NCBI RefSeq assembly: GCF_016741875.1 | Contig: NZ_JAERRF010000005.1 | Span: forward strand, 248,001-312,000 | Length of the DNA: 64,000 bases | Direction: 5' to 3' | From: Streptomyces coffeae | GTDB lineage: Bacteria > Actinomycetota > Actinomycetes > Streptomycetales > Streptomycetaceae | Shown: positions 52,838-60,217 of the stretch, piece after piece | How positions within the stretch are numbered: position 1 is the first letter of the stretch | How the letters are laid out: each line of letters opens with the position of its first letter | Translations under genes and position numbers: made by a program | The notes under the pieces: model-generated | What the model was told of the DNA's origin: nothing | The model's database searches: none | The model's input: the letters and a program-made list of their open reading frames with translations, nothing else

Positions 52838-55576
52838 GTGGCAGAGAAAGCATCGAAGAAGACCGCAGCGCCCGCGCCCGACCGCACGGGGGAGGACCGT
52901 CCCCGCCTGCTCCTGCTGGACGGGCATTCCCTGGCATACCGGGCGTTCTTCGCGCTGCCGGCGGAGAACTTCAACACAACCACCGGCCAGACCACCAACG
53001 CGATCTACGGCTTCACCTCGATGCTGGCGAACACGCTCCGTGATGAGCGGCCCACGCACCTGGCGGTGGCCTTCGATGTCTCGCGCAAGACCTGGCGCTC
53101 CGAGCAGTTCACCGACTACAAGGCGAACCGCTCCAAGGCTCCGGACGAGTTCAAGGGCCAGGTCGAGCTGATCGGCGAGCTGCTCGACGCCATGAGCGTC
53201 ACCCGCTTCGCGGTCGACGGCTTCGAGGCCGACGATGTCATCGCCACCCTTGCCACCCAGGCCGAGGCCGAGGGTTTCGAGGTGCTGATCGTCACCGGCG
53301 ACCGTGACTCCTTCCAGCTGGTCAGCGACCATGTCACGGTCCTCTACCCGACCAAGGGCGTCTCCGAGCTGACCCGCTTCACGCCCGAGAAGGTCCAGGA
53401 GAAGTACGGCCTCACCCCCGCCCAGTACCCGGACTTCGCGGCGCTGCGCGGCGACCCGTCGGACAACCTCCCCGGTATCCCGGGCGTCGGTGAGAAGACC
53501 GCGGCGAAGTGGATCAACCAGTTCGGCTCCTTCCAGGAGCTGGTGGACCGGGTCGACGAGGTCAAGGGGAAGGTCGGCGACAAGCTCCGTGACCACCTCG
53601 AGGCCGTCAAGCTCAACCGGCAGCTCACCGAGCTGGTCCGGGATGTGGAGCTGGGCACCGGCCCGGACGGTCTCAAGCGCAGCCCCTACAACAGGGAAGC
53701 GCTCTCGGTGATCCTGGACGCCCTGGAGTTCCGCCACCAGAACTTCCGCGACCGCCTCATGGCCGTCGACCCCGGCGCAGCCGAGGAGGAGCCGCCGGCC
53801 GCGGGCCCCGGTGTCGAGGTCGACGGCGTCACGCTGGGCGCGGGCGAGCTCGCCCCCTGGCTGGAGACCCACGGCGGCGCGGCGCTGGGTCTGGCCACCG
53901 TCGACAGCTGGGCCCTGGGCAGCGGCAGCGTCAGCGAGATCGCGCTGGCCACCGCGGAGGGACCGGCCGTCTGCTTCGACCCCGCGCGGCTGGACGAGGC
54001 CGATGAGCGGGCCTTCGCCGGCTGGCTCGCCGAGACCGGCCGCCCCAAGGTGATGCACAACGCCAAGGGGCTCATGCGGGTCTTCGCCGAGCACGGCTGG
54101 TCCGTCGCGGGCGTGCGCATGGACACCGCCCTCGCCGCCTACCTGGTCAAGCCCGGCCGCCGCTCCTTCGAGCTGGACGCGCTGTCGGTGGAGTACCTGG
54201 GCCGTGAGCTGTCCCCGGCCGCCGCCGCGGACAGCGGACAGCTCGCCTTCGGCACCGACGAAGAGGCCGAGCAGGACGCCCTGATGATCAAGGCGCGGAC
54301 CATCCTCGACCTCGGCGAGGCTTTCGGCGAGCGGCTCGAGGCCGTCGGCGCCGCCGGGCTGCTGCACGATGTGGAGCTGCCCACCTCCGAGCTGCTGGCC
54401 CGGATGGAGCGCGCGGGCATCGCCGCCGACCGCGCCTGGCTGGACCGCATGGAGCAGCAGTTCGCGGCCGCCGTGCAGCAGGCCGTGAAGGAGGCCCACG
54501 CCGCGGTGGGCCATGAGTTCAACCTCGGCTCGCCCAAGCAGCTCCAGGAAGTGCTCTTCGGTGAGCTGGGCCTGCCCAAGACCAAGAAGACCAAGACCGG
54601 TTACACCACCGACGCCGACGCGCTCGCCTGGCTGGCCGCGCAGACCGACCACGAGCTCCCGGTGATCATGCTGCGCCACCGTGAGCAGGCCCGGCTGCGC
54701 TCCACCGTCGAGGGGCTGATCAAGACCATCGCGCCCGGCGGCCGGATCCACACCAGCTTCAACCAGACGGTGGCCGCCACCGGACGGCTGTCCTCCACCG
54801 ACCCCAACCTCCAGAACATCCCGGTGCGCACCGACGAGGGGCGGGCCATCCGGCGCGGCTTTGTGGTGGGCGAGGGCTTCGAGTCCCTGATGACGGCCGA
54901 CTACAGCCAGATCGAGCTGCGGGTCATGGCCCATCTCTCCGAGGACGAGGGCCTGATCGAGGCGTTCACCTCCGGCGAGGACCTGCACACCACCGTCGCC
55001 TCCCAGGTCTTCGGGGTCGCCAAGTCCGAGGTGGACCCGGAGATGCGCCGCAAGATCAAGGCGATGTCCTACGGTCTGGCGTACGGCCTGTCGGCGTTCG
55101 GTCTCTCCCAGCAGCTGGGTATCACCCCGGACGAGGCCCGCAAGCTGATGGAGAACTTCTTCGAGCGGTTCGGCGGAGTGCGCGACTACCTCCAGCGGGT
55201 CGTGGAGGAGGCGAGGGCCACCGGCTACACCGAGACCATGCTCGGCCGCCGCCGCTATCTGCCCGACCTCACCAGTGACAACCGCCAGCGCCGCGAGATG
55301 GCCGAGCGGATGGCGCTCAACGCCCCGATCCAGGGCACCGCCGCCGACATCGTGAAGATCGCGATGCTCAAGGTGGACGCGGCGTTGACGCAGGAGAAAC
55401 TCTCGTCGCGGATGTTGTTGCAGGTCCACGACGAAATCGTGCTCGAAGTCGCCCCCGGTGAGCGGGAGCGGGTCGAGGAGCTGGTGCGCCGTGAGATGGC
55501 GCATGCCTTCCAACTCCGCGCTCCGCTTGATGTATCCGTCGGTTCCGGTGCGGACTGGGAATCGGCCGCTCACTAA
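52838..55576 (+). CDS. polA: DNA polymerase I
   Basis: A 912-residue Pol I. The N-terminal 5'-3' nuclease (about 20-300) has LLLLDGHSLAYRAFFALP, FDVSRKTWRSEQFTDYKANR, DGFEADDVIATLA, VTGDRDSFQLV and GIPGVGEKTAAKW. The middle domain lacks the DxE acidic residues of 3'-5' exonuclease, as is usual in actinobacteria, so proofreading is unlikely. The polymerase domain has AATGRLSSTDPNLQNIP, motif A DYSQIELRVMAHLS (Asp688), the O-helix KIKAMSYGLAYGLSAFGL and motif C QVHDEIVLE (Asp865, Glu866). Repair and Okazaki-fragment processing. GTG start. Confidence 0.96.
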   Translation: MAEKASKKTAAPAPDRTGEDRPRLLLLDGHSLAYRAFFALPAENFNTTTGQTTNAIYGFTSMLANTLRDERPTHLAVAFDVSRKTWRSEQFTDYKANRSKAPDEFKGQVELIGELLDAMSVTRFAVDGFEADDVIATLATQAEAEGFEVLIVTGDRDSFQLVSDHVTVLYPTKGVSELTRFTPEKVQEKYGLTPAQYPDFAALRGDPSDNLPGIPGVGEKTAAKWINQFGSFQELVDRVDEVKGKVGDKLRDHLEAVKLNRQLTELVRDVELGTGPDGLKRSPYNREALSVILDALEFRHQNFRDRLMAVDPGAAEEEPPAAGPGVEVDGVTLGAGELAPWLETHGGAALGLATVDSWALGSGSVSEIALATAEGPAVCFDPARLDEADERAFAGWLAETGRPKVMHNAKGLMRVFAEHGWSVAGVRMDTALAAYLVKPGRRSFELDALSVEYLGRELSPAAAADSGQLAFGTDEEAEQDALMIKARTILDLGEAFGERLEAVGAAGLLHDVELPTSELLARMERAGIAADRAWLDRMEQQFAAAVQQAVKEAHAAVGHEFNLGSPKQLQEVLFGELGLPKTKKTKTGYTTDADALAWLAAQTDHELPVIMLRHREQARLRSTVEGLIKTIAPGGRIHTSFNQTVAATGRLSSTDPNLQNIPVRTDEGRAIRRGFVVGEGFESLMTADYSQIELRVMAHLSEDEGLIEAFTSGEDLHTTVASQVFGVAKSEVDPEMRRKIKAMSYGLAYGLSAFGLSQQLGITPDEARKLMENFFERFGGVRDYLQRVVEEARATGYTETMLGRRRYLPDLTSDNRQRREMAERMALNAPIQGTAADIVKIAMLKVDAALTQEKLSSRMLLQVHDEIVLEVAPGERERVEELVRREMAHAFQLRAPLDVSVGSGADWESAAH

Positions 55577-55688
55577 GGCAACCCTTACCGGAGGAGCTCG
55601 GGCAAGCCCTGAAGTGCGGTGTACATCGCTGGCTGCGGGCCATAAGTTGCCGTAGTGTCACGAGGGTTGACGCGCGGGGGAGCGCATG

Positions 55689-57473
55689 ATGTCCGACGGG
55701 AGGGACACACGGATGGCACCGCTTATCGGCCGGCGTTTGCGCAAGGGGGCGGCCACGACGGCGGTGGCGGCGGCCGCGATGGCCGCCCTCACCGCATCGC
55801 AGGCACCGGGATTCGCCAGCAGTTCGGACCACGGCGACCGGGACCGCAATCGGGAGCAGACGGCGAGCGATTCACCGGCGGTGGACGACACCCCCATTGA
55901 CGGCGGTTCGTCGTACCACACCGATCTGCCACCGCTGAAGACGCCCGGCAAACCGGGCCACTCGGCAGATCTCCCCGGTATCCCCGGCGGCGGCACCAAG
56001 ACCGAGGCCGGTATCCCCGCGACCGTCCTCGACGCGTACAAGAGAGCGGAAGCCGCCCTCAAGGACTCCCGCCCCGGCTGCAATCTGCCCTGGCAGCTGC
56101 TGGCCGCGATCGGCAAGGTCGAGTCCGGTCAGGCCCGCGGCGGCAATGTGGACGCCGAGGGCACCACCCCCCGGCCCATCCTCGGCCCGGTGCTCAACGG
56201 CAATGGCTTCGCCATGATCAAGGACACCGACGGCGGGGCCTTCGACGGGGACGCCACCCATGACCGGGCCGTCGGCCCCATGCAGTTCATCCCGTCGACC
56301 TGGGCCAACTGGGGCCGGGACGGCAACAACGACGGCGAGCGCGACCCCAACAACATCTACGACGCGGCCCTGGCCGCCGGAAACTACCTGTGCGCGGGCG
56401 ACCGGGACCTGTCCACCGAGCACCATCTGCACCAGGCGATCCTCGGCTACAACCACTCGCAGGAGTACCTGAACACGGTCCTGTCGTGGTTGGAGTACTA
56501 CAAGCGCGGCACCCATGAGGTGCCCGACGGCACCGGAGTGCTGCCCTCGGACAACCGCTCGGGCGGCTCCGGGCCGGGCGCCGGCGGCAAGGGCTCGCAC
56601 AACGGCCACGGCGGCGGGAAGGGCACGGGCAACGAGCACGGCCATCCGCGGACCCTCCCCAAGTCAACCGATTCCAGCCCCAAGCCTCCGTCGCACGGCG
56701 GTGAGACGCCCGGCACCTCCTCGCCGAAGCCGCCGAAGCCGCCGAAGCCGCCCCAGACCCCCGCGCCCAGCGTGCCCACCGCCCTCGCCTCCGTCGGTGC
56801 GAAGGAGTTGTCCGCCACCGCGGGCACCGAGTTCGCCACGCTGCCCCGCGTCCGCGCGGTGGACGCCAAGGGCAAGCCGGTGGCCAAGGCGAAGATCCGG
56901 TACGAGATCCGCGGGGAGACGGGCGCCCGCTTCGCCGGTCTGGTCAAGTCCGCCGTGGTGCCCACCGGTTCCGACGGCACCGCCACCGCGCCCAAACTCA
57001 CCGCGGGCGAGCAGACCGGATCCTTCGCCGTGCGTGCCACGGTCGAGGGGAAGAAGCTGACCCCGGTCGAGTTCAAGGCCACCGTCAAGGCCCGCCCCAC
57101 TCCGCAGGCCGACGCCCTGGCCCGGATCGACGACAAGGCCTTCACGGCCGAGACCGGTGGCACGTTCGCCGATCCGCTCACCGTCAAGGCCACCTACAAG
57201 GGCAAGGTCGCGGCGGGTGTGCCGGTCACCGCCACCATGATCTCCGCGGATCCCGAGAAGCCCGTGGAGAACGACAAGGGCCCCTACTTCCTGGACGAGA
57301 AGGGCAAGCCGGTCCGCACCCTGACCGGGCTGAAGACCAACGCCCTGGGGCAGCTCACCCTGCCCCAGATCCTCGCCGACGAGCACGCGGGCACCTATCT
57401 GCTCCGGCTGACCACGGCCGACGGCGCGGTACTCACCGTCGAGCTGACGGTCACCCAGGCCGCCGCCTCCTGA
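55689..57473 (+). CDS. Secreted lytic transglycosylase-like protein with Ig-like C-terminus
   Basis: A 594-residue exported protein. A signal peptide covers about the first 45 residues (ending PGFAS). A linker leads to a lytic transglycosylase domain: LPWQLLAAIGKVESGQARGG with the catalytic Glu145, then DRAVGPMQFIPSTWANWGRDGNNDGERDPNN (in pieces), LAAGNYLCAGDRDL and ILGYNHSQEYLNTVL. A Gly/Pro/Ser/Lys-rich linker and two Ig/Big1-like modules follow, each with A-x-A-G-T-E-F and VKAT-type strands. It should cleave peptidoglycan during growth or spore germination. ATG 55689 spaces best from GGGGGAG; ATG 55686 is one codon earlier. Confidence 0.85.
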   Translation: MSDGRDTRMAPLIGRRLRKGAATTAVAAAAMAALTASQAPGFASSSDHGDRDRNREQTASDSPAVDDTPIDGGSSYHTDLPPLKTPGKPGHSADLPGIPGGGTKTEAGIPATVLDAYKRAEAALKDSRPGCNLPWQLLAAIGKVESGQARGGNVDAEGTTPRPILGPVLNGNGFAMIKDTDGGAFDGDATHDRAVGPMQFIPSTWANWGRDGNNDGERDPNNIYDAALAAGNYLCAGDRDLSTEHHLHQAILGYNHSQEYLNTVLSWLEYYKRGTHEVPDGTGVLPSDNRSGGSGPGAGGKGSHNGHGGGKGTGNEHGHPRTLPKSTDSSPKPPSHGGETPGTSSPKPPKPPKPPQTPAPSVPTALASVGAKELSATAGTEFATLPRVRAVDAKGKPVAKAKIRYEIRGETGARFAGLVKSAVVPTGSDGTATAPKLTAGEQTGSFAVRATVEGKKLTPVEFKATVKARPTPQADALARIDDKAFTAETGGTFADPLTVKATYKGKVAAGVPVTATMISADPEKPVENDKGPYFLDEKGKPVRTLTGLKTNALGQLTLPQILADEHAGTYLLRLTTADGAVLTVELTVTQAAAS

Positions 57474-57506
57474 GGGCCGACGGCCGGAAGGCCGCGTAGC
57501 GCATCC

Positions 57507-57544
57507 GCACCGCCCCCGGGCCCCGACGGGCCCGGGGGCGGTGC
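57507..57544 (+). terminator. 17-bp terminator after the lytic transglycosylase gene
   Basis: GCACCGCCCCCGGGCCC (57507-57523) pairs perfectly with 57528-57544 around CGAC, then GGCGTTTT. It lies 33 nt after the stop. Confidence 0.85.
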
Positions 57545-57622
57545 GGCGTTTTCGCCGCTCCTCGTTCCCGCCGTTGTGTTCTCATCTGCGCCGCCCGTTG
57601 CTACGGTGCACCGAACCTTGAG

Positions 57623-57637
57623 CTGACACCACGTCAG
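57623..57637. promoter_or_regulatory. Inverted repeat CTGAC-ACCAC-GTCAG
   Basis: A 5-bp inverted repeat 42 bp before the SPW_0924 start. Its 13-bp core TGACACCACGTCA recurs, inverted, at 1842-1854. It is a candidate operator. A run of nine C (57652-57660) follows and could be slippage-prone. Confidence 0.4.
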
Positions 57638-57679
57638 ATCCAAGCTTGTCACCCCCCCCCGAACAACGGGAGGCCCAGC

Positions 57680-57814
57680 ATGCGTGCCCTCGCAGCCGCC
57701 GCGATCGGGCTCACCGCCGCCCTCGCGCTCGTTCTCACCGTCAGCGCCATCGGCGGCCCCAGCGGCGAAACCTCCCCCGAGCCCCTGCTCACCACCGTCC
57801 CCGAACACCCCTGA
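57680..57814 (+). CDS. SPW_0924-family small protein (44 aa)
   Basis: A 44-residue protein: MRALAAAAIGLTAALALVLT, a signal/anchor-like hydrophobic segment, then VSAIGGPSGE and a short Pro-rich tail ending LLTTVPEHP. The ribosome site is GGGAGG. Size, hydrophobic start and the LLTTVP-x-HP end agree with the streptomycete SPW_0924 family as I remember it; function unknown. It stands 15 bp before the DUF3068 gene and is probably in its operon. Confidence 0.75.
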   Translation: MRALAAAAIGLTAALALVLTVSAIGGPSGETSPEPLLTTVPEHP

Positions 57815-57829
57815 GGGAGGCGGACCACC

Positions 57830-58831
57830 ATGCGCCGCACAGCCAGCCTGGTGCTGCTCGCCTTCGCCGTGTTCTGCGCCGCCCTCTCACCGCTGCTGCG
57901 CTGGTACGCGTTCCCCCGGCTGGCCAAGATCCCGCCCGACGAGTACCAGACGGCCGTCCTCGAAGCCGCACCCGCCACCCTCATCGACTACGGGACCATG
58001 AAGCCCCGCAAGGTCCCCAAGGTCAGCATCGTGCAGACCCTGCGCGGAAACGTGGCGGCGGCCGAGAAGACCGGCAGGACCACCGGACGCGATGTGGTGG
58101 TCTGGGACGCCCTGAGCTACATCGCGGGGCCCGACGGGAAGATGGTCTCCCGGATCCCCGAGCGCTATGTCTTCGACGCCCACTCCCAGGACCCGGTGCA
58201 CTCCGGCGGTGAACACGTCGACGGGGACGCGGTGCGTCGCGACGGCATCGAGTTCAAATGGCCGTTCCTCACCGAGAAGCGCGACTACCGCTATTTCGAC
58301 GCCCAGACCCGCACCTCCGCCCCCATCCACTACAAGGGCACCCGCACCTTCCGCGGGCTGGAGGTCTACTACTTCGAGCAGACCATTCCCTGGACCAAGG
58401 TGCCGCTGCCCAAGACCATGCCCGTCGACGGCGTCACCCCCGAGGCGGTCCGCAAGGCCGGAACCTCCCGCTGGTACACCACCAAGCGCATGTTCTGGGT
58501 CGAGCCCGCCACCGGCGCGCCCGTCAACGGTGAGGAGATCCACCGCGAGGAGCTGCGCGGTGGCACCCTGCTGGGCGACCGGGACAAGGTGACCGTCTTC
58601 TCCGGCCATGTGAAGATGCGCGAGGACTACATCAAGCACACCGTGGACCTGGTCTCCTCCCAACGGCAGCTGGTCCTCCTGTTGACCAGCTATCTGCCGT
58701 GGGGTCTGCTCACCCTCGGGGGCGGGCTGTTCGCCCTCGCCCTGTGGCTGGAGGCCCGTAGCCGCCGCCCGCGACCGGCCGCCGCGGCCGGGACGTCGGC
58801 TGCCGAGCCGGTTGTCAGTGGCTCCTCGTAG
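57830..58831 (+). CDS. DUF3068 (PorA-family-like) membrane protein
   Basis: A 333-residue protein with an N-terminal membrane anchor (LVLLAFAVFCAALSPLL), a large extracytoplasmic domain and a C-terminal transmembrane helix (LPWGLLTLGGGLFALALWL). The domain opens RWYAFPRLAKIPPDEYQTAV, with DVVVWDALSYI, RIPERYVFDAHSQDP, YFEQTIPW and RMFWVEPATGAPVNGEE, a DUF3068 pattern. PGAP calls related proteins porin PorA family; actual pore function is not established for streptomycetes. GGGAGG ribosome site. Confidence 0.85.
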   Translation: MRRTASLVLLAFAVFCAALSPLLRWYAFPRLAKIPPDEYQTAVLEAAPATLIDYGTMKPRKVPKVSIVQTLRGNVAAAEKTGRTTGRDVVVWDALSYIAGPDGKMVSRIPERYVFDAHSQDPVHSGGEHVDGDAVRRDGIEFKWPFLTEKRDYRYFDAQTRTSAPIHYKGTRTFRGLEVYYFEQTIPWTKVPLPKTMPVDGVTPEAVRKAGTSRWYTTKRMFWVEPATGAPVNGEEIHREELRGGTLLGDRDKVTVFSGHVKMREDYIKHTVDLVSSQRQLVLLLTSYLPWGLLTLGGGLFALALWLEARSRRPRPAAAAGTSAAEPVVSGSS

Positions 58832-58840
58832 CGTAGGGAC

Positions 58841-59467
58841 ATGCCAGTCAACACCTGTGTCCCCGGCCCCGAACTCATCGGTCATATCGCCGAATTGGCG
58901 CGCCTGGAATGGAAACCGGGTGTCACCGGGGCCGCCGTCCGGCGCTTCGGCTGGGTGCCCGACGGATCCCGCACCTCCTCGCACCACACCGGGACCGGGC
59001 ACTATGTCTACCCCGAGTGGTTCGGCGGTGACTCCGGGGACGCGGCCGACACCGAATGCCTGATCCCGTTCTGCTACTACTACGAGCCCGACGACTTCGA
59101 TGTCGAGCTCCAGGCGGACGGGCTCACCGGCAATGTCGACTGGCTCGCCGAGTACTACGACGAGGAGCCCTCCTGGGTCTTCCACCGCGAGGCCGATCGC
59201 TCCTTCTTCGACGGCCAGTGGCGCACCGCCGTCGATGCTTTCGGGGAGCGGCTGGGGGAGCCGGAGACGGTGGTCAGCCATGACCTGGGCGGCCATGCGT
59301 GGCACTACGCGGCCTGGCGCTGCGGTGGCAACGCGGTGGTGGTCGGCCAGACCGTGGACAACGGCTCGTACAGCACCTTCGAGCAGGCGCTGATATGGGT
59401 CGGCCCGCATCCGGCGGACGAGCCGATGCCGACGGCGGAGCAGTTCTCGCTGCGGCTGGAGTGCTGA
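58841..59467 (+). CDS. Conserved hypothetical protein
   Basis: A 208-residue acidic soluble protein rich in Trp, Tyr and Asp. Landmarks are IAELARLEWKPG, RRFGWVPDG, HYVYPEWFGGDSGD, FCYYYEPDDFDVEL and HAWHYAAWRCGGNAVVVGQTVDNG, ending near QALIWVG. The one-domain size, acidic surface and aromatic content resemble immunity-type proteins of polymorphic toxin systems, which I note as a possibility only. It is 9 bp after the DUF3068 gene and 93 bp before a toxin-antitoxin pair. Confidence 0.5.
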   Translation: MPVNTCVPGPELIGHIAELARLEWKPGVTGAAVRRFGWVPDGSRTSSHHTGTGHYVYPEWFGGDSGDAADTECLIPFCYYYEPDDFDVELQADGLTGNVDWLAEYYDEEPSWVFHREADRSFFDGQWRTAVDAFGERLGEPETVVSHDLGGHAWHYAAWRCGGNAVVVGQTVDNGSYSTFEQALIWVGPHPADEPMPTAEQFSLRLEC

Positions 59468-59518
59468 CCGGGGCGGGTGGCCGTGGCGGTGCGCGGGTCG
59501 TCAACTTCCGTCCTGGCA

Positions 59519-59536
59519 TTCGCTCGAGGTAGCGAA
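59519..59536. promoter_or_regulatory. Candidate TA-operon operator TTCGCT-CGAGGT-AGCGAA
   Basis: A perfect 6-bp inverted repeat (59519-59524 and 59531-59536) lies 24 bp before the antitoxin start. Antitoxins with DNA-binding N-termini commonly bind such palindromes to repress their own operon. Confidence 0.5.
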
Positions 59537-59560
59537 GCCGGTAGTGATCAGGGTAGGAGC

Positions 59561-59797
59561 ATGGCTAGCATTCCGCCCATGCCGGGCATCACTATTGAAT
59601 TCACCGAGCAGGAGCTGGCCGAGCTGCGCGCGGAGGCCAAGGAGAAGGGCGTCGCGATCAAGCGGCTGGCACACGACATACTGACCGAGGACGTGGTGCG
59701 GCGGCGGCAGAAGCAGCGTTTTGTCGAGGGCGCCGTGAGGTTCGCCCTGGAGTACAAGCCCGAATTCGAGCGGGAGTTCCCGCAAGGCATGCGGTGA
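59561..59797 (+). CDS. Antitoxin (RHH-like, partner of Doc-like toxin)
   Basis: A 78-residue protein. PGITIEFTEQELAELRAEAK, then EKGVAIKRLAHDIL, is a beta-strand/two-helix arrangement like ribbon-helix-helix antitoxins. The charged C-terminus (FALEYKPEFEREFPQ) would bind the toxin. A GTAGGAG ribosome site precedes the ATG. Its stop overlaps the toxin GTG (GTGA), the normal order and coupling of a type II module. Confidence 0.75.
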   Translation: MASIPPMPGITIEFTEQELAELRAEAKEKGVAIKRLAHDILTEDVVRRRQKQRFVEGAVRFALEYKPEFEREFPQGMR

Positions 59798-60171
59798 TCC
59801 TCTACGTCGATGCCGGCTGGGTGCTGAACGTCCAGGTCGCGGTCTCCCCGGTGAACACACCGGTGCGGGACTGGGGCGCGCTGCACTGTATGACCGAACG
59901 GCACCGCTACGAACGCTTCGCGGGGGAGCCGTATTACGAGGAGGCCGCCGCCCGCGCCGCCACCTTTCTGCACACCTCGCTGATCCTGGAACCGTTCTCC
60001 GACTACAACGCCACGATCGGCGCGGCCTGCGCGCAGATGTACATGGAGGAGTCCGGAGAACGGATCACCCCGCCACCGGGCGCCATGGTCAAACTGGTCC
60101 GCGACATAAGGAAGTCCGCCCGGTTCCGCCTGAGCGAAACCGCACGCCGCCTCCGCGGCTGGGCCGACTGA
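59794..60171 (+). CDS. Doc/Fic-like toxin with degenerate Fic motif
   Basis: A 125-residue protein similar in plan to streptomycete proteins annotated as Fic-family toxin component: MILYVDAGWVLNVQ, LHTSLILEPFSDYNATIG and VKLVRDIRKS. In Doc the motif is H-x-F-x-D-A-N-K-R; here positions 66-74 read EPFSDYNAT. Asn72 remains but the catalytic His is Glu66 and the K-R pair is absent. Kinase or AMP-transferase activity is therefore doubtful, and another mode of action, or loss of toxicity, is possible. Coupled to the antitoxin. Confidence 0.65.
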   Translation: MILYVDAGWVLNVQVAVSPVNTPVRDWGALHCMTERHRYERFAGEPYYEEAAARAATFLHTSLILEPFSDYNATIGAACAQMYMEESGERITPPPGAMVKLVRDIRKSARFRLSETARRLRGWAD

Positions 60172-60217
60172 CGCCGCGCGTGCGCGGATGCCCGCCGGAA
60201 TGCGGCGTACTCTCCGC

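Noticed and set aside
52811..55573. A 920-codon open frame antisense to polA
   Set aside because: Same codon-bias artefact; His/Gly/Leu/Val-rich composition and no recognisable domain.
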